64,000 nucleotides of DNA, from NCBI GenBank assembly GCA_023954475.1, contig JAMLHW010000004.1, positions 62,001 to 126,000 on the forward strand, read 5' to 3'. Source of the stretch: Anaerolineae bacterium (lineage in GTDB: Bacteria; Chloroflexota; Anaerolineae; Promineifilales; Promineifilaceae). Both the position numbers and the translations under genes were made by a program. Under the pieces are notes generated by a model. It ran no database searches. It was not told the origin of the DNA and saw only the letters and a list, made by a program, of their open reading frames with translations. This document shows, piece after piece, positions 19,281-29,300 of the stretch (position 1 is its first letter; every line of letters begins with the position of its first letter).

Positions 19281-20945
19281 ATGGCGTCATCACTTTCTGC
19301 TGCGTCAAACGGCAAATCGGCCGACAAGGGCAAAGTCATCATCATCGGTCTGGACGGGGTCACATTTGACCTGATCAAGCCATGGGCGGAAGCCGGGCAT
19401 TTGCCCACCATGGCACGCCTGCTCCAGAACGGCGCACACGGCAACTTGGCCAGCACCATTCCCGCACATAGCGCGCCTGCCTGGTCTACCTTCTCCACCG
19501 GACTCAACCCCGGCAAACACGGCGTCTACTTCTTCCTCGGCCCGTCACGCGATGAACAGTATTTTCGCCCCGTTTCGGCCGAAAGCATTCGCGGTCAACG
19601 CTTTTGGGAAGTCGCCGACATGCAAGGCTACAACGTCGGCGTAATCAATGTGCCGTTGAGCTTTCCGCTGCGTCCGGTACAAAACGGCTACACCATCGGC
19701 GGCATGTTTGCACCCGATGCAGAAAGCACCTTTTCCTCCAGAGCCATCTATGACGAAGTGATAGCTAAATTTGGCGATTATGTCGTCGAAGCCGATCGTG
19801 TTCCAGACAGAAAAGCGTATTACGATGCCATGATGGCCGGCACGCGTTTGCGCGGCGACGTTGCTGAATATTTGATGGAAAAACATCCTGCCGATCTGAC
19901 CATCGTCGTCTTCCGCATGATCGACTCGATGATGCACAATTTCTGGGCAGACATGCAGCCGGAACATCCGTTACACGACCGGTTTGTCGATGATGCCATT
20001 CCCAACGGGCTGCTCGACGCGTACAAATTGCTCGATGATATTGTCGGCCGATTGATCGAACGCGCCGGGCCGGATGCAACAGCCATGGTCATGTCCGACC
20101 ACGGTTTTCGTGCCGAATACCGCGGCTATGCCGTCAACAAATGGCTGCGCGAACAGGGATTGCTCACACTCAAGCGCGGACGCGGCCCGTTGATCATGGG
20201 CGTGGCACGCACCATCCAGCGGCTAAATCTGCACAATCTGGCCAAGAAAACATTGAAAGCGACACGCGGTGCCGTCTGGCAAGAGGCGGTTTGGGCGGCG
20301 GTCGATTGGGACAAAACCAAAGTCGTATACGGCCCCGGCCCGGCTTTCTACATCAATAAGAAAGGGCGTGACGCCCACGGCATCGTGACCGACGAAGAAT
20401 ACGAAGCGCTACGCGATCAAATCATTGCCGGATTCAAAGCGATACGTGACCCCGAAAATGGGCTGGCCGTTGCATCAGACGTGTATCGACCCCAGGATAT
20501 TTATAAGGGTGACGAAATTCACCGTGCGCCAGACTTGATTCCTGTGCCGGCTGAATATATCAACGAGCAGGGCAACCGCTGGGGTTACGGCTTCGGCCCC
20601 ATGATGATGGCAACACAATCATTCCGCGCTAATCCGCGCTACACCGGCGCACACTCGCCCAACGGCATCTTTCTAGCCCAGGGGCCGCACATTGTGCCGG
20701 GTGAATACGACGGGCTGCAAATCGGCGACCTGCCACCGCTGGCATTGTACGCTTTGGGTGCTGACGTGCCGGCAGCGATGGATGCTAAAGTACGCACCGA
20801 GCTATTCGATCCGGCGTTTACGGCAGCCAATCCTGCCATTTACTCTGATCTGGATATACTGGCTGATGCGGTATCTGGACAGATGATGGAAGATGAAGAA
20901 GCGGCCAAAGTAGAGTCGCGCCTAAAGGATTTGGGCTATCTGTAA
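19281..20945 (+). CDS. Alkaline-phosphatase-superfamily phosphodiesterase, paralogue 3
   Basis: 554 residues with the same landmarks as its paralogues: IIGLDGVTFDLIKPWAEAGH, STIPAHSAPAWSTFSTG (Ser/Thr nucleophile region), MVMSDHGFRAEY (Asp-His), GAHSPNGIFLAQGPH near the C-terminus and the shared ending SRLKDLGYL. The ribosome site CAGGAG lies 9 bp before the ATG. The central 300-345 region, which differs most between paralogues, probably decides substrate. Tandem duplication with the gene at 17581 is likely, with the one at 12286 more distant in position. Confidence 0.85.
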   Translation: MASSLSAASNGKSADKGKVIIIGLDGVTFDLIKPWAEAGHLPTMARLLQNGAHGNLASTIPAHSAPAWSTFSTGLNPGKHGVYFFLGPSRDEQYFRPVSAESIRGQRFWEVADMQGYNVGVINVPLSFPLRPVQNGYTIGGMFAPDAESTFSSRAIYDEVIAKFGDYVVEADRVPDRKAYYDAMMAGTRLRGDVAEYLMEKHPADLTIVVFRMIDSMMHNFWADMQPEHPLHDRFVDDAIPNGLLDAYKLLDDIVGRLIERAGPDATAMVMSDHGFRAEYRGYAVNKWLREQGLLTLKRGRGPLIMGVARTIQRLNLHNLAKKTLKATRGAVWQEAVWAAVDWDKTKVVYGPGPAFYINKKGRDAHGIVTDEEYEALRDQIIAGFKAIRDPENGLAVASDVYRPQDIYKGDEIHRAPDLIPVPAEYINEQGNRWGYGFGPMMMATQSFRANPRYTGAHSPNGIFLAQGPHIVPGEYDGLQIGDLPPLALYALGADVPAAMDAKVRTELFDPAFTAANPAIYSDLDILADAVSGQMMEDEEAAKVESRLKDLGYL

Positions 20946-20950
20946 CCTCC

Positions 20951-22189
20951 ATGGTAACTAAATTCGGCCGAAACCACAGCGTTCGTGAGCGTCGCATCAC
21001 GATCAAACTGATTGCGCTGTTGATCATCTTGTTGTTAGCTGGCTGTCGCGAGTCAAATGATCCTGTTACGGATCCAGCAACAGACGTGCCTTCCACATCA
21101 ACAACAGCTGCACAAGCTACAGCGACTGAGCCACCTGCTGCGACAAACGCTCCACAGTTACCAACAGCCACGTCATTGCCGACGCCGACAACGGTACCAG
21201 ACGCGTTGCCCACTGCGACACCTGTTTCGGCCGAAACACCGACCCAACAAGCCACACCGCCCGACGCAAACACCGACGACATTTCCTTTGCCAACGTCGC
21301 CGTACTCGCCGTACCCACCGACGCTGTCTACGTCGCAAATGCCGACGAAATCCGGGCTGCCATGCGTGAACTGAAAGCCCTGGATATCAATATCATCTTC
21401 CAACTATTTCCAGCAGATTCCACCGTGGCCGACTGGCGCTCGTTCCTCGACATCGCAGCAGAAGAAGGCATGCTGGTCGACCTCGGCATGGAAGACGGGT
21501 CGCCACGCTGGAACGGTGCCGACTTTGATCTCGGCCCGTACGAGACGCTGTTACGTGAATTGGCCGACCATCCAGCATTGTACGCTGTCGCCATCATCGA
21601 TGAGCCGTATCACAAAAAGCACAATTTCGAGATCACGACAGACCGCTTACAGCTTCTGTACCGGCAATCAAAAGCACTCGCACCCGATCTCCCTGTCCAC
21701 GTCGGCTTTAGTCGCGAAATCTGGAAAGCAGCCGAAGGACGTTACGGCCCTGAATACAGCTTTGCGCCCGGCTTATGCGACATTTGCGCCGTCAGCACGC
21801 TGGAGTTCCGCAATTATGGGGATGGCAATTTTTTCGACGCCGAAACCGCGCTGAACAATCATCTCGCCTCACGGGAAACGATCCGTCGGTTAGCGCCGGA
21901 CAGCCAAATCTGGACGACGGTGCAGGCGTTTGGCTCTGTCAATACAACAGATAACGGTGAGGGCGGAACATATTACATGCCTTCGGCCGATGAGTTGCAG
22001 GAGATGCTGGCACTACTATTTTCGGATGAGCTTCAGGCGGCCGGCGCACTGGACGGTGTCATGTGGCAGCAATGGGCATCGCGCTATACCGATCAGGACA
22101 GTAAGCAGTACACCCTTTCCGACCCCGAATTCGCCGCGCATCGCGAATTGATGAAACAGGTCGGCGAAAATGCCGGGTTCACGCCGTAA
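20951..22189 (+). CDS. Lipoprotein with a glycosidase-like domain
   Basis: 412 residues. A positively charged start and hydrophobic stretch end in the lipobox LLAGC near residue 35, followed by a Thr/Pro/Ala-rich linker to about residue 105. The folded part has alternating strands and helices with VLAVPTDAVYVANADEIRAAM, YAVAIIDEPYHKKHNF and VWTTVQAFGS, which suggests a TIM-barrel carbohydrate-active enzyme. The IDEP Glu would be a candidate catalytic acid. No specific glycoside hydrolase family can be named. It begins only 5 bp after the phosphodiesterase stop without a clear ribosome site, so it is probably translationally coupled. Confidence 0.65.
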   Translation: MVTKFGRNHSVRERRITIKLIALLIILLLAGCRESNDPVTDPATDVPSTSTTAAQATATEPPAATNAPQLPTATSLPTPTTVPDALPTATPVSAETPTQQATPPDANTDDISFANVAVLAVPTDAVYVANADEIRAAMRELKALDINIIFQLFPADSTVADWRSFLDIAAEEGMLVDLGMEDGSPRWNGADFDLGPYETLLRELADHPALYAVAIIDEPYHKKHNFEITTDRLQLLYRQSKALAPDLPVHVGFSREIWKAAEGRYGPEYSFAPGLCDICAVSTLEFRNYGDGNFFDAETALNNHLASRETIRRLAPDSQIWTTVQAFGSVNTTDNGEGGTYYMPSADELQEMLALLFSDELQAAGALDGVMWQQWASRYTDQDSKQYTLSDPEFAAHRELMKQVGENAGFTP

Positions 22190-22373
22190 CAGCCTGTCAC
22201 TTCCAGTCTGATTTTGCTTTCCAGATATCAGGCGAGTGTCTGTTTTGGGTTAGTATCGGCCGAAATCAGTCGCCCATTCCCCACAATCCATCATAATTAG
22301 TGCCATACAACCCCGCGCCAAATCTTGCGTAGAGGAAATGATTGCAACTATTTAACAAGCAGTGAACCGACTC

Positions 22374-23048
22374 ATGGCTACACCCGTAATTGAAGTCCAC
22401 AACCTCGTCAAACAATTCACCCTCGGTGAACAGACCGTCAATGCCGTCAACGGCATCGATTTTGCCATTCAACCCGGCGAAATCGTCAGCATCATCGGCC
22501 CATCCGGCAGCGGCAAGAGCACCTTACTCGGCCTGATTGGCGGACTCGATACACCGACATCCGGCACCATTGCCATTGACGGCGTCGACATTACCGCCAT
22601 GAACGAGCGCCAGCTTACCGCCGTGCGCAACGAGAAAATCGGCTTTGTCTTCCAGTTTTTCAACCTGATTACGACGCTGTCGGCGGTTGAGAATGTGGCG
22701 CTGCCGATTCAGTTTGCGGTCAAGAAACAGTTCAACGCCACCGAACGCGCAACAGAACTACTGACCATACTCGAACTGGATGATCGGCTGCACCATCGGC
22801 CGAATCAACTCTCCGGCGGGCAGCAGCAGCGCGTCGCCATCGCCCGTGCCCTGGCTAACAATCCACCGCTGCTCCTCGCCGACGAACCAACCGGCAACCT
22901 CAACACCGAAGCCGGTGCTCTCGTCATGCAGACCCTCAAACAAGTGCGCGACGAATTCGGCACAACGGTTGTCATCGTTACCCACGACCCGACCATTGCC
23001 ACGCAAGCCGATCGGTCGCTGGAGTTGGTCGACGGGAAAATTGTTTGA
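22374..23048 (+). CDS. MacB/LolD-type ABC transporter ATPase
   Basis: About 224 residues. Walker A GPSGSGKST (about 40-48), Q-loop FQFFNLI, signature LSGGQQQRVAIARAL, Walker B LLLADEPTGNL and the H-loop THD are all present. The MacB/LolD/Lpt subfamily is indicated by the TPTSGTIAIDGVDI region and the FtsX-like permease that follows 59 bp downstream. The ATG at 22374 is preferred; GTG at 22362 is in frame and possible. The pair would form a mechanotransmission-type exporter of lipoproteins or peptides, perhaps with the adaptor lipoprotein at 3461 (inference). Confidence 0.92.
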   Translation: MATPVIEVHNLVKQFTLGEQTVNAVNGIDFAIQPGEIVSIIGPSGSGKSTLLGLIGGLDTPTSGTIAIDGVDITAMNERQLTAVRNEKIGFVFQFFNLITTLSAVENVALPIQFAVKKQFNATERATELLTILELDDRLHHRPNQLSGGQQQRVAIARALANNPPLLLADEPTGNLNTEAGALVMQTLKQVRDEFGTTVVIVTHDPTIATQADRSLELVDGKIV

Positions 23049-23107
23049 TAGTCTTTGGTTCTTTGGTTTGATAGTTGATTCCAGCCAACCACCCAACATA
23101 ACCAACC

Positions 23108-25864
23108 ATGAGTAATCTACGTTTCTACCTCCGCCACGCCCTCAACAACATGAACCGCAACCGGCAGCGCACACTGTTTGTGCTGTTTTGCATCGCTGCC
23201 GGTGTTGCCGCTGTCGTTTCGCTGCGCACACTGGGTGTTATGATTGGCGATGCGGTAACCGGCAACTTGCAATCAGAACTACGCGGAGACATGACGATTA
23301 CACCGGGCTTCAGTGGCGGGCCTGATTTTGCCGGATTCGGCAATGACGATTCGGCCGAAAACGAACTCATCGAACCCGGCGGCCAGTTCCAACCCGCCAC
23401 CTTCAGCGACATCGGCATTGAACGCATCACGGCATGGGCCGACGAAAACGGTTACGCCATCTCGCCGGCACAGCGCAACAGCCAGCCACTGCAATCACGC
23501 CGCGCCGAAAATCCCGAAAACGCCGAACTGACCACGCTCTACTTCATCGACGAAACAAACTACCCGTTCTATCAAACGCTCGAATTTGTCGCGCCGGACA
23601 ACATGCGCCTGGCCGACGCCTATCCGGAGCCGACCAGCATCGTCATTTCCGCCAAACTGTCCGAATTGCTCGGTGTCGGTGTCGGTGACCAGATTCGGCT
23701 GACCGGCGCACGCGACCCGTTTACCGTGACAGCCATCGTCGCCGATACGGCCGAAGCCAGCCTGACCAATCCGCAATCGCTGATCATTCCGTTCGTCTAC
23801 GCGTCCTACACAGCCGGTGAAACACTATTTAACCGGAAAGCCGACATTTTTTACGTGCAACTACCACAAGACGCTGACGTTTCCGCTGTGGAAGAGACGT
23901 TCCGCGCCGATTTTCCCGACATCCGTACGCGAACAACCGACGATGTGCGCGAAATTTACCAGCAGATCGCCGATTTGCTGACCCGCCTGACGACGACGAT
24001 GGGTCTCGTGTCGCTGCTGATCGGCGGCATCGGCATTGTCAACACGATGGTCGTCGTCGTGCGCCGTCGTGCGCTGGAAATCGGTGTACTCAAAACCATT
24101 GGCTTGCAGGGACGCCAGATCACGACGATGTTCATGCTCGAAGCGTTGCTGCTCGGTATTTTGGGTAGTTTTCTGGGCGTCCTGCTCGGCATCGGCCTGA
24201 CCGCCCTGCTGCGTTCGGTCGGCGAACAACTGGCATCGCGTACGCTGCCGTTCACCATCTCGCCGCAGGCCATCGTCTACGGCATGATTCTGGGCGTGGT
24301 GATTACGCTCGTCTTTGGCTTTTTGCCGACGCTGTCGGCCGGTCGTGTTCGGCCGAATGTCGTGCTCAACCCCACTGATGACAGCCCCATTCCGCCCGCC
24401 GGCAAGCTGCAAACAGTCCTCATTCTCGGCATCCTAACCGTGATCATGGGTCTCGTCGTGGGCAATATCATTGGCAATTATCTCGTCGGCGTCGGTGCGA
24501 CACTCGGCGTCGTCATAGCCCTCGGCGTGGTACTGCTCGGTTTGTGGGTGCTGGTGCTGATCCTGAGCATCGTGCCCAGCTTCGGCAGCATCCGGCTCAA
24601 GCTGGCCCAACGCGCCATCGGCACACAGCGCGTCCGCACCGCCAGCACACTGCTCGCGCTGATCATCGGCATGGGCGGCCTCAGCGTCCTGCTGCTGTTC
24701 ACGCAGAGTGTCCTCAATCTGATCGATACGACATTCGAGCAGGCGGTCGGCGGCAATATCCTCGTCGTGCCGCAATCGTATGAGACCACCTTGCAGGCAC
24801 AGGAGATGCTGGCAGACCTGCCGGGCATTGTCGATACGCAGTTACAGGCGACATATTCGGCCGAGATCGTCGCCATCAACGGCAATACGGACATGGAAGC
24901 GCTCACCGCCGCTGCCCGCGCCATCGGTGAAGCGCAGTACAATCCCGACGACGATACCTCAACACAGGTGCAGGCAGGTGCAGGGCAAGGCAGCGGCCAG
25001 GGTTTCGACCCCGTCGGATTCCAACTCGGCTTCCTGGCCGAACAGTTGACGCTGCAAAAACTGTCTGATGGTGTCGATCCGTATACCGTGTCGCTCGGCG
25101 AGGACATTACGCCGGACAGCGACCGCGGTCTCGTCCTGCAGGCCAGCGACGCCAGTGATTGGTTCGACCTCGATGTCGGCGACGAATTGACCTTCCGCTA
25201 CAACACCGACGAAGAAGTGACGCTCACCATTGCCGGCATCATCGCCAACCCGGTCGATGCCATCCCGCTGCAGCTCAACATCGCCGGCGCCATTTCCGCC
25301 GCCATCGTCAGCGACAATGCTGTGCCGGACGGGGTGGAACCGGAGACGTCGGTGCTGATCGTCGATGCCGAACCCGACCGCGTGGACGATACGGTCATCG
25401 CCATTTCCGAGATTCCCGGCGTGTTTGTCTTTGAGACCAGCCTGATCAATTCGTTTATCACCGCCATTGTCGACCAGTTGACGGCGCTGCCGATGGTCGT
25501 CGCCATATTGGCCCTGTTCGCCAGCGGCGTAATCATCGCCAATACCGTCTCGCTGGCGACATTGGAGCGCAGCCGCGAAATCGGTATTATGAAGGCGCTC
25601 GGCCTGCGCACCAACCAGGTGTTGAGCCTGCTGCTGCTGGAGAATGGGTTGGTTGGCTTGTTGGGTGGTTTGATCGGTGTGGCGCTCGGCTCAGTGTTGG
25701 CATTGGCACTGGTGATTGCCGATATTGGCGGCGACAGTAATTATCCGGTCGGCACGGCACTGGCCCTGATCGCGCTGGCGCTGGGCATCGCCATCGGTGC
25801 GACGCTGATCACCGCCATCGGCGCCTCCCGCGAAAAACCCCTCGTCGTCCTGCGCTACGAATAA
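23108..25864 (+). CDS. FtsX/MacB-like ABC transporter permease
   Basis: 918 residues, a double-FtsX permease: an N-terminal helix (about 20-45), a large extracytoplasmic domain to about 280, three helices (LVSLLIGGIGIVNTMVVVVR onward), a linker helix pair near 430-480, a second extracytoplasmic domain (about 530-780) and three C-terminal helices (MVVAILALFASGVIIANTV onward). Both FtsX cores carry the EIGVLKTIGL / EIGIMKALGL coupling motif that contacts the ATPase. Its C-terminal sequence ASREKPLVVLRYE is repeated in degenerate form three times downstream of the stop (25865-26340). No ribosome site is obvious before ATG 23108. Confidence 0.9.
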   Translation: MSNLRFYLRHALNNMNRNRQRTLFVLFCIAAGVAAVVSLRTLGVMIGDAVTGNLQSELRGDMTITPGFSGGPDFAGFGNDDSAENELIEPGGQFQPATFSDIGIERITAWADENGYAISPAQRNSQPLQSRRAENPENAELTTLYFIDETNYPFYQTLEFVAPDNMRLADAYPEPTSIVISAKLSELLGVGVGDQIRLTGARDPFTVTAIVADTAEASLTNPQSLIIPFVYASYTAGETLFNRKADIFYVQLPQDADVSAVEETFRADFPDIRTRTTDDVREIYQQIADLLTRLTTTMGLVSLLIGGIGIVNTMVVVVRRRALEIGVLKTIGLQGRQITTMFMLEALLLGILGSFLGVLLGIGLTALLRSVGEQLASRTLPFTISPQAIVYGMILGVVITLVFGFLPTLSAGRVRPNVVLNPTDDSPIPPAGKLQTVLILGILTVIMGLVVGNIIGNYLVGVGATLGVVIALGVVLLGLWVLVLILSIVPSFGSIRLKLAQRAIGTQRVRTASTLLALIIGMGGLSVLLLFTQSVLNLIDTTFEQAVGGNILVVPQSYETTLQAQEMLADLPGIVDTQLQATYSAEIVAINGNTDMEALTAAARAIGEAQYNPDDDTSTQVQAGAGQGSGQGFDPVGFQLGFLAEQLTLQKLSDGVDPYTVSLGEDITPDSDRGLVLQASDASDWFDLDVGDELTFRYNTDEEVTLTIAGIIANPVDAIPLQLNIAGAISAAIVSDNAVPDGVEPETSVLIVDAEPDRVDDTVIAISEIPGVFVFETSLINSFITAIVDQLTALPMVVAILALFASGVIIANTVSLATLERSREIGIMKALGLRTNQVLSLLLLENGLVGLLGGLIGVALGSVLALALVIADIGGDSNYPVGTALALIALALGIAIGATLITAIGASREKPLVVLRYE

Positions 25865-25870
25865 CCCCGT

Positions 25871-25919
25871 GTAGGTCGGGTTGGTAACCCGACCAGGGCG
25901 GAATACCATTCCGCCCTAC
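25871..25919. repeat. Twin-hairpin element, copy 1
   Basis: The element opens with GTAGG and closes with CCTAC. The first hairpin is GGTCGGGTT, loop GGT, AACCCGACC. The second is GGGCGGAAT, loop ACC, ATTCCGCCC. The two 3-nt loops are complementary to each other. It may also act as a terminator for the permease gene, though no T-run follows. Confidence 0.88.
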
Positions 25920-26023
25920 CCACCGGTCGATAGCAGGAAACGGCCATCTCAAATCGCGTTGGGCATCGCCACCGGCATCTCTCGCGAAAAGCTGCGCTTC
26001 GTCCTGTGCTACGAGTAACGCCT

Positions 26024-26072
26024 GTAGGTCGGGTTGGTAACCCGACCGGGGCGGAATACCATTCCGCCCTAC
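26024..26072. repeat. Twin-hairpin element, copy 2
   Basis: Same 49-bp structure as copy 1 with both stems intact. The single base between the hairpins is G here and A in copy 1. Confidence 0.88.
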
Positions 26073-26173
26073 CCACCGGCCGATAGCAGGAAACGGCCAT
26101 CTCAAATCGCGTTGGGCATCGCCACCGGCATCTCTGCAGCTGCGCTCGGTCTGTGCTGCGATGCAACACGCCT

Positions 26174-26217
26174 GTAGGTCGGGTTGGTAACCCGACCAGG
26201 GCGGTTCTCCGCCCTAC
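26174..26217. repeat. Twin-hairpin element, copy 3 (shortened)
   Basis: The first hairpin is intact. The second is shortened to GGGCGG, loop TTCT, CCGCCC, still with perfectly paired arms, so the pairing was kept while length changed. Confidence 0.85.
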
Positions 26218-26345
26218 CCACCGGTCGATAGCAGGAAACGGCCATCTCAAATCGCGCTCGGCATCACCGTCGGGGCAACGCTGATTAAGGCCGGCGGCGC
26301 CTCACGCGAAAAACCGCTCGTCGTTCTGCGCTACAAGTAACGCCT

Positions 26346-26394
26346 GTAGGTCGGGTTGGTAACCCCACCGGGGCGGAATGCCATTCCGCCCTAC
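26346..26394. repeat. Twin-hairpin element, copy 4
   Basis: 49 bp. One base of the first stem has changed (AACCCCACC) and the second loop is GCC. It ends 3 bp before the stop codon of the minus-strand WD40 gene, so it may mark the junction of the acquired block. Confidence 0.85.
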
Positions 26395-26397
26395 GCG

Positions 26398-29300
26398 TTA
26401 CGCCTCCCTATATTCGAGATGGTACACGCCACCACCGCTACCGCCTGCGAATACAGTGAAATAGAGTCTATCGGCAGTCGATGATGCAGTGGGGACAATG
26501 CCAACCGCTAGCATCTGATCATCGAGTGTGATTGACGTCAGCAGCGTTCCCGTTTCCAGATTCCACACTTTCAGCGTGCTGTCATCCGAGGCGGACACGG
26601 CGCGCCGTCCGTCCTGGGTCACGGCCACCGCGCGGACCCAAGCCGCGTGACCCGACAGCGTGTGTTCTTCCGCCCCGTTTCCAGATTCCACAGGCGTGCG
26701 GTCATCCGAGGCGGACGCGCCGTATCCGTCCTGGGTCACGGCCACCGCGCGGGCCCAAGCCGCGTGACCCGACAGCGTGTGTTCTTCCGCCCCCGTTTCC
26801 AGATTCCACACTTTCAGCGTGCGGTCATCCGAGGCGGACACGGCGCGCCGTCCGTCCTGGGTCACGGCCACCGCGCTGACCCAAGCCGCGTGACCCGACA
26901 GCGTGTGTTCTTCCGCCCCCGTTTCCAGATTCCACACTTTCAGCGTGCGGTCATCCGAGGCGGACACGGCGCGCCGTCCGTCCTGGGTCACGGCCACCGC
27001 GCTGACCCAAGCCGCGTGACCCGACAGCGTGTGTTCTTCCGCCCCCGTTTCCAGATTCCACACTTTCAGCGTGCTGCATCCAGGCGGACACGGCACGCCG
27101 TCCGTCCTGGGTCACGGCCACCGCGCGGACACAGCCGCGTGACCCGACAGCGTGTTCTTCCGCCCCCGTTTCCAGTTCCACACTTTCGCGTGCGGTCATC
27201 CGAGGCGGACACGGCGCCCGTCCGTCACGGCCACCGCGCTGCCAAGCCGCGTGACCCGACAGCGTGTGCTTCCGCCCCGTTCCAGATTCCACACTTTCAG
27301 CGTGCGGTCATCCGAGGCGGACACGGCGCGCCGTCCGTCCTGGGTCACGGCCACCGCGGACCCAACCGCGTGACCCGACGGCGTGTGTTCTTCGCCCCCG
27401 TTTCAGATTCCACACTTTCAGCGTGCTGTCATCCGAGGCGGACACGGCGCGCCGTCCGTCCTGGGTCACGGCCAGCGCGGACCAAGCCGGTGACCCGGCA
27501 GCGTGTTCTTCGCCCGTTTCCAGATTCCACACTTTCAGCGTGCGGTCATCCGAGGCGGACACGGCGCGCCGTCCGTCCTGGGTCGGCACCGCGCGGACCA
27601 CAGCCGCGTGACCGACAGCGTGTTCTTCCGCCCCGTTTCCAGATTCCACACTTTCAGCGTGCTGTCATCCGAGGCGGACACGGCGCCGTCCATCCTGGTC
27701 ACGGCCACCGCGCGGACTTCAAGCCGCGTGACCCGACAGCGTTGTTCTTCCGCCCCCGTTTCCAGATTCCACACTTTCAGCGTGCGGTCATCGGGCGGAC
27801 ACGGCGCGCCGTCTGGGTCGGCCAGCGCTGACCAAGCCGTGACCGACAGCGTGTGTTCTTCCGCCCCCGTTTCCAGATTCCACATTTCAGCGTGCGGTCA
27901 GACGAGGCGGACACCGCGCCGTCCGTCCTGGAGTCACGGCCACCGCGCGGGCCCCAGCCGCGTGACCCGACAGCGTGTGTTCTTCCGCCCCCGTTTCCAG
28001 ATTCCACACTTTCAGCGTGCGGTCATCCGAGGCGGACACGGCGCGCCCGTCCGTCTGGGTCAGGCCACCGCGCGTGACCGCGTGACCCCGCAGCGTGTGT
28101 TCTTCCGCCCCCGTTTCCAGATTCCCACTTTCAGCGTGCGGTCATCCGAGGCGGACACGGCGCGCCGTCCGTCGGGTCACGGCCACCGCGCGGGCCCTGC
28201 CGCGTGACCCGACAGCTGTTCTTCCGCCCCCGTTTCCAGATTCCACACTTTCAGCGTGCGGTCATCCGAGGCGGACACGGCGCACCGTCCGTCCTGGGTC
28301 ACGGCCACCGCGCGGACCACAGCCGCGTGACCGGCAAGCGTGCGTTCCAGTGCTGGGCTTTCGCGTCGCCGACTCAGCAGCGTGCGCCAGCGTTCGCCCC
28401 GCAAATTGCCGCACAACCTCTCTGCCTGCTGCCGCAGCGGGTCAATGGCGCGATCAGCCACCCGGTATTGCATTTGCTGTGCAAAGCGCGTTGCTTTTCC
28501 AAGCAAGTCGCGTTGCAGCAGCGTGTGTATTTCCCGCTGCAACGTTCGCAGCAGCAAGCCTAGCTGGCGCGTCACTTCAGCCAGCCCGCTCATTTCCGGG
28601 CCAAATTCAGCAGTTTGCTGGAAGGTCACCAGGTCGAGCGCGGTCAGCAAATCCTCCTGCAATGCCAGCGCGCCCCGGTCGACGTATTGCCGCTGCATCT
28701 CCTCCAGCCCCCAATACGCGTCGCGCAGGTTACGCGCACAGTGCAACCGAAAGACGTGTCGTTGTGCCGACTCTACCCGCGCTTCGGCGAACTCCTGCAC
28801 CAGCGGGTGCAACCGGATCTGGCCCTCCGCCAACTGCTCCACCAGGCATGCATTGACCAGTGCCTGCACGCCCCGCGTCAACTTTTTGATCGATCGCCTG
28901 TCGCGCACGCCTGCCAACAAACCCAGACGCGCCACCGGGATCACCGCTGCCTCGTGTAATTGCCCGGCTACGGCAAACAGGTGTCGGGCTTTTGTCGTTT
29001 TCCAGCCCCCGCCATTGTGCTTCCAGTGCGGGCGTCAGGCTGGCAGCGTAGTAATCCTCCAGCGACAGTTCCGCTTCCTCAGCGTAGCGATCAGCGCCCA
29101 ACTCTTTCAAATCGGCCATGTAATCGGCAATCGACGCATCGGTGTCGCGCAGCGCCGCCGCCGCCAGATTGAGCGCCAGCGGCAACAAGCCGAGCATGTC
29201 TACGCGCATCAGTCCCGGATCATCGGCCATCGCCATGGCGTGTACCGCTCACAATCGCGCGTGCCGTCGGCAAGTCAACCGTCTTCAGGTTAAAATCCTC

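Larger units (their letters stand above)
25865..26397. repeat. Tandem array: twin hairpins plus copies of the permease 3' end
   Basis: Four twin-hairpin elements start at 25871, 26024, 26174 and 26346 (spacings 153, 150 and 172 bp). The intervals contain a shared spacer (ACCGGTCGATAGCAGGAAAC and following bases) and degraded copies of the permease gene end. The third copy still encodes ALGITVGATLIKAGG and then ASREKPLVVLRYK before a stop. The array lies exactly between the permease stop and the stop of the WD40 gene on the other strand. It contains no exact TCGGCCGA. Confidence 0.9.

Noticed and set aside
25871-26394. Twin hairpins as attachment sites of an integrated element
   Set aside because: No integrase or transposase gene lies nearby, and all copies are on one side of the NB-ARC block.
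26530-28345. Regular repeat array resembling CRISPR
   Set aside because: The repeats have no unique spacers and translate into WD40 units on the minus strand.
26532-29293. Long plus-strand frames opposite the WD40/NB-ARC gene
   Set aside because: They are Arg/Pro/His-rich mirror images of the WD40 codons and end with the repeat.
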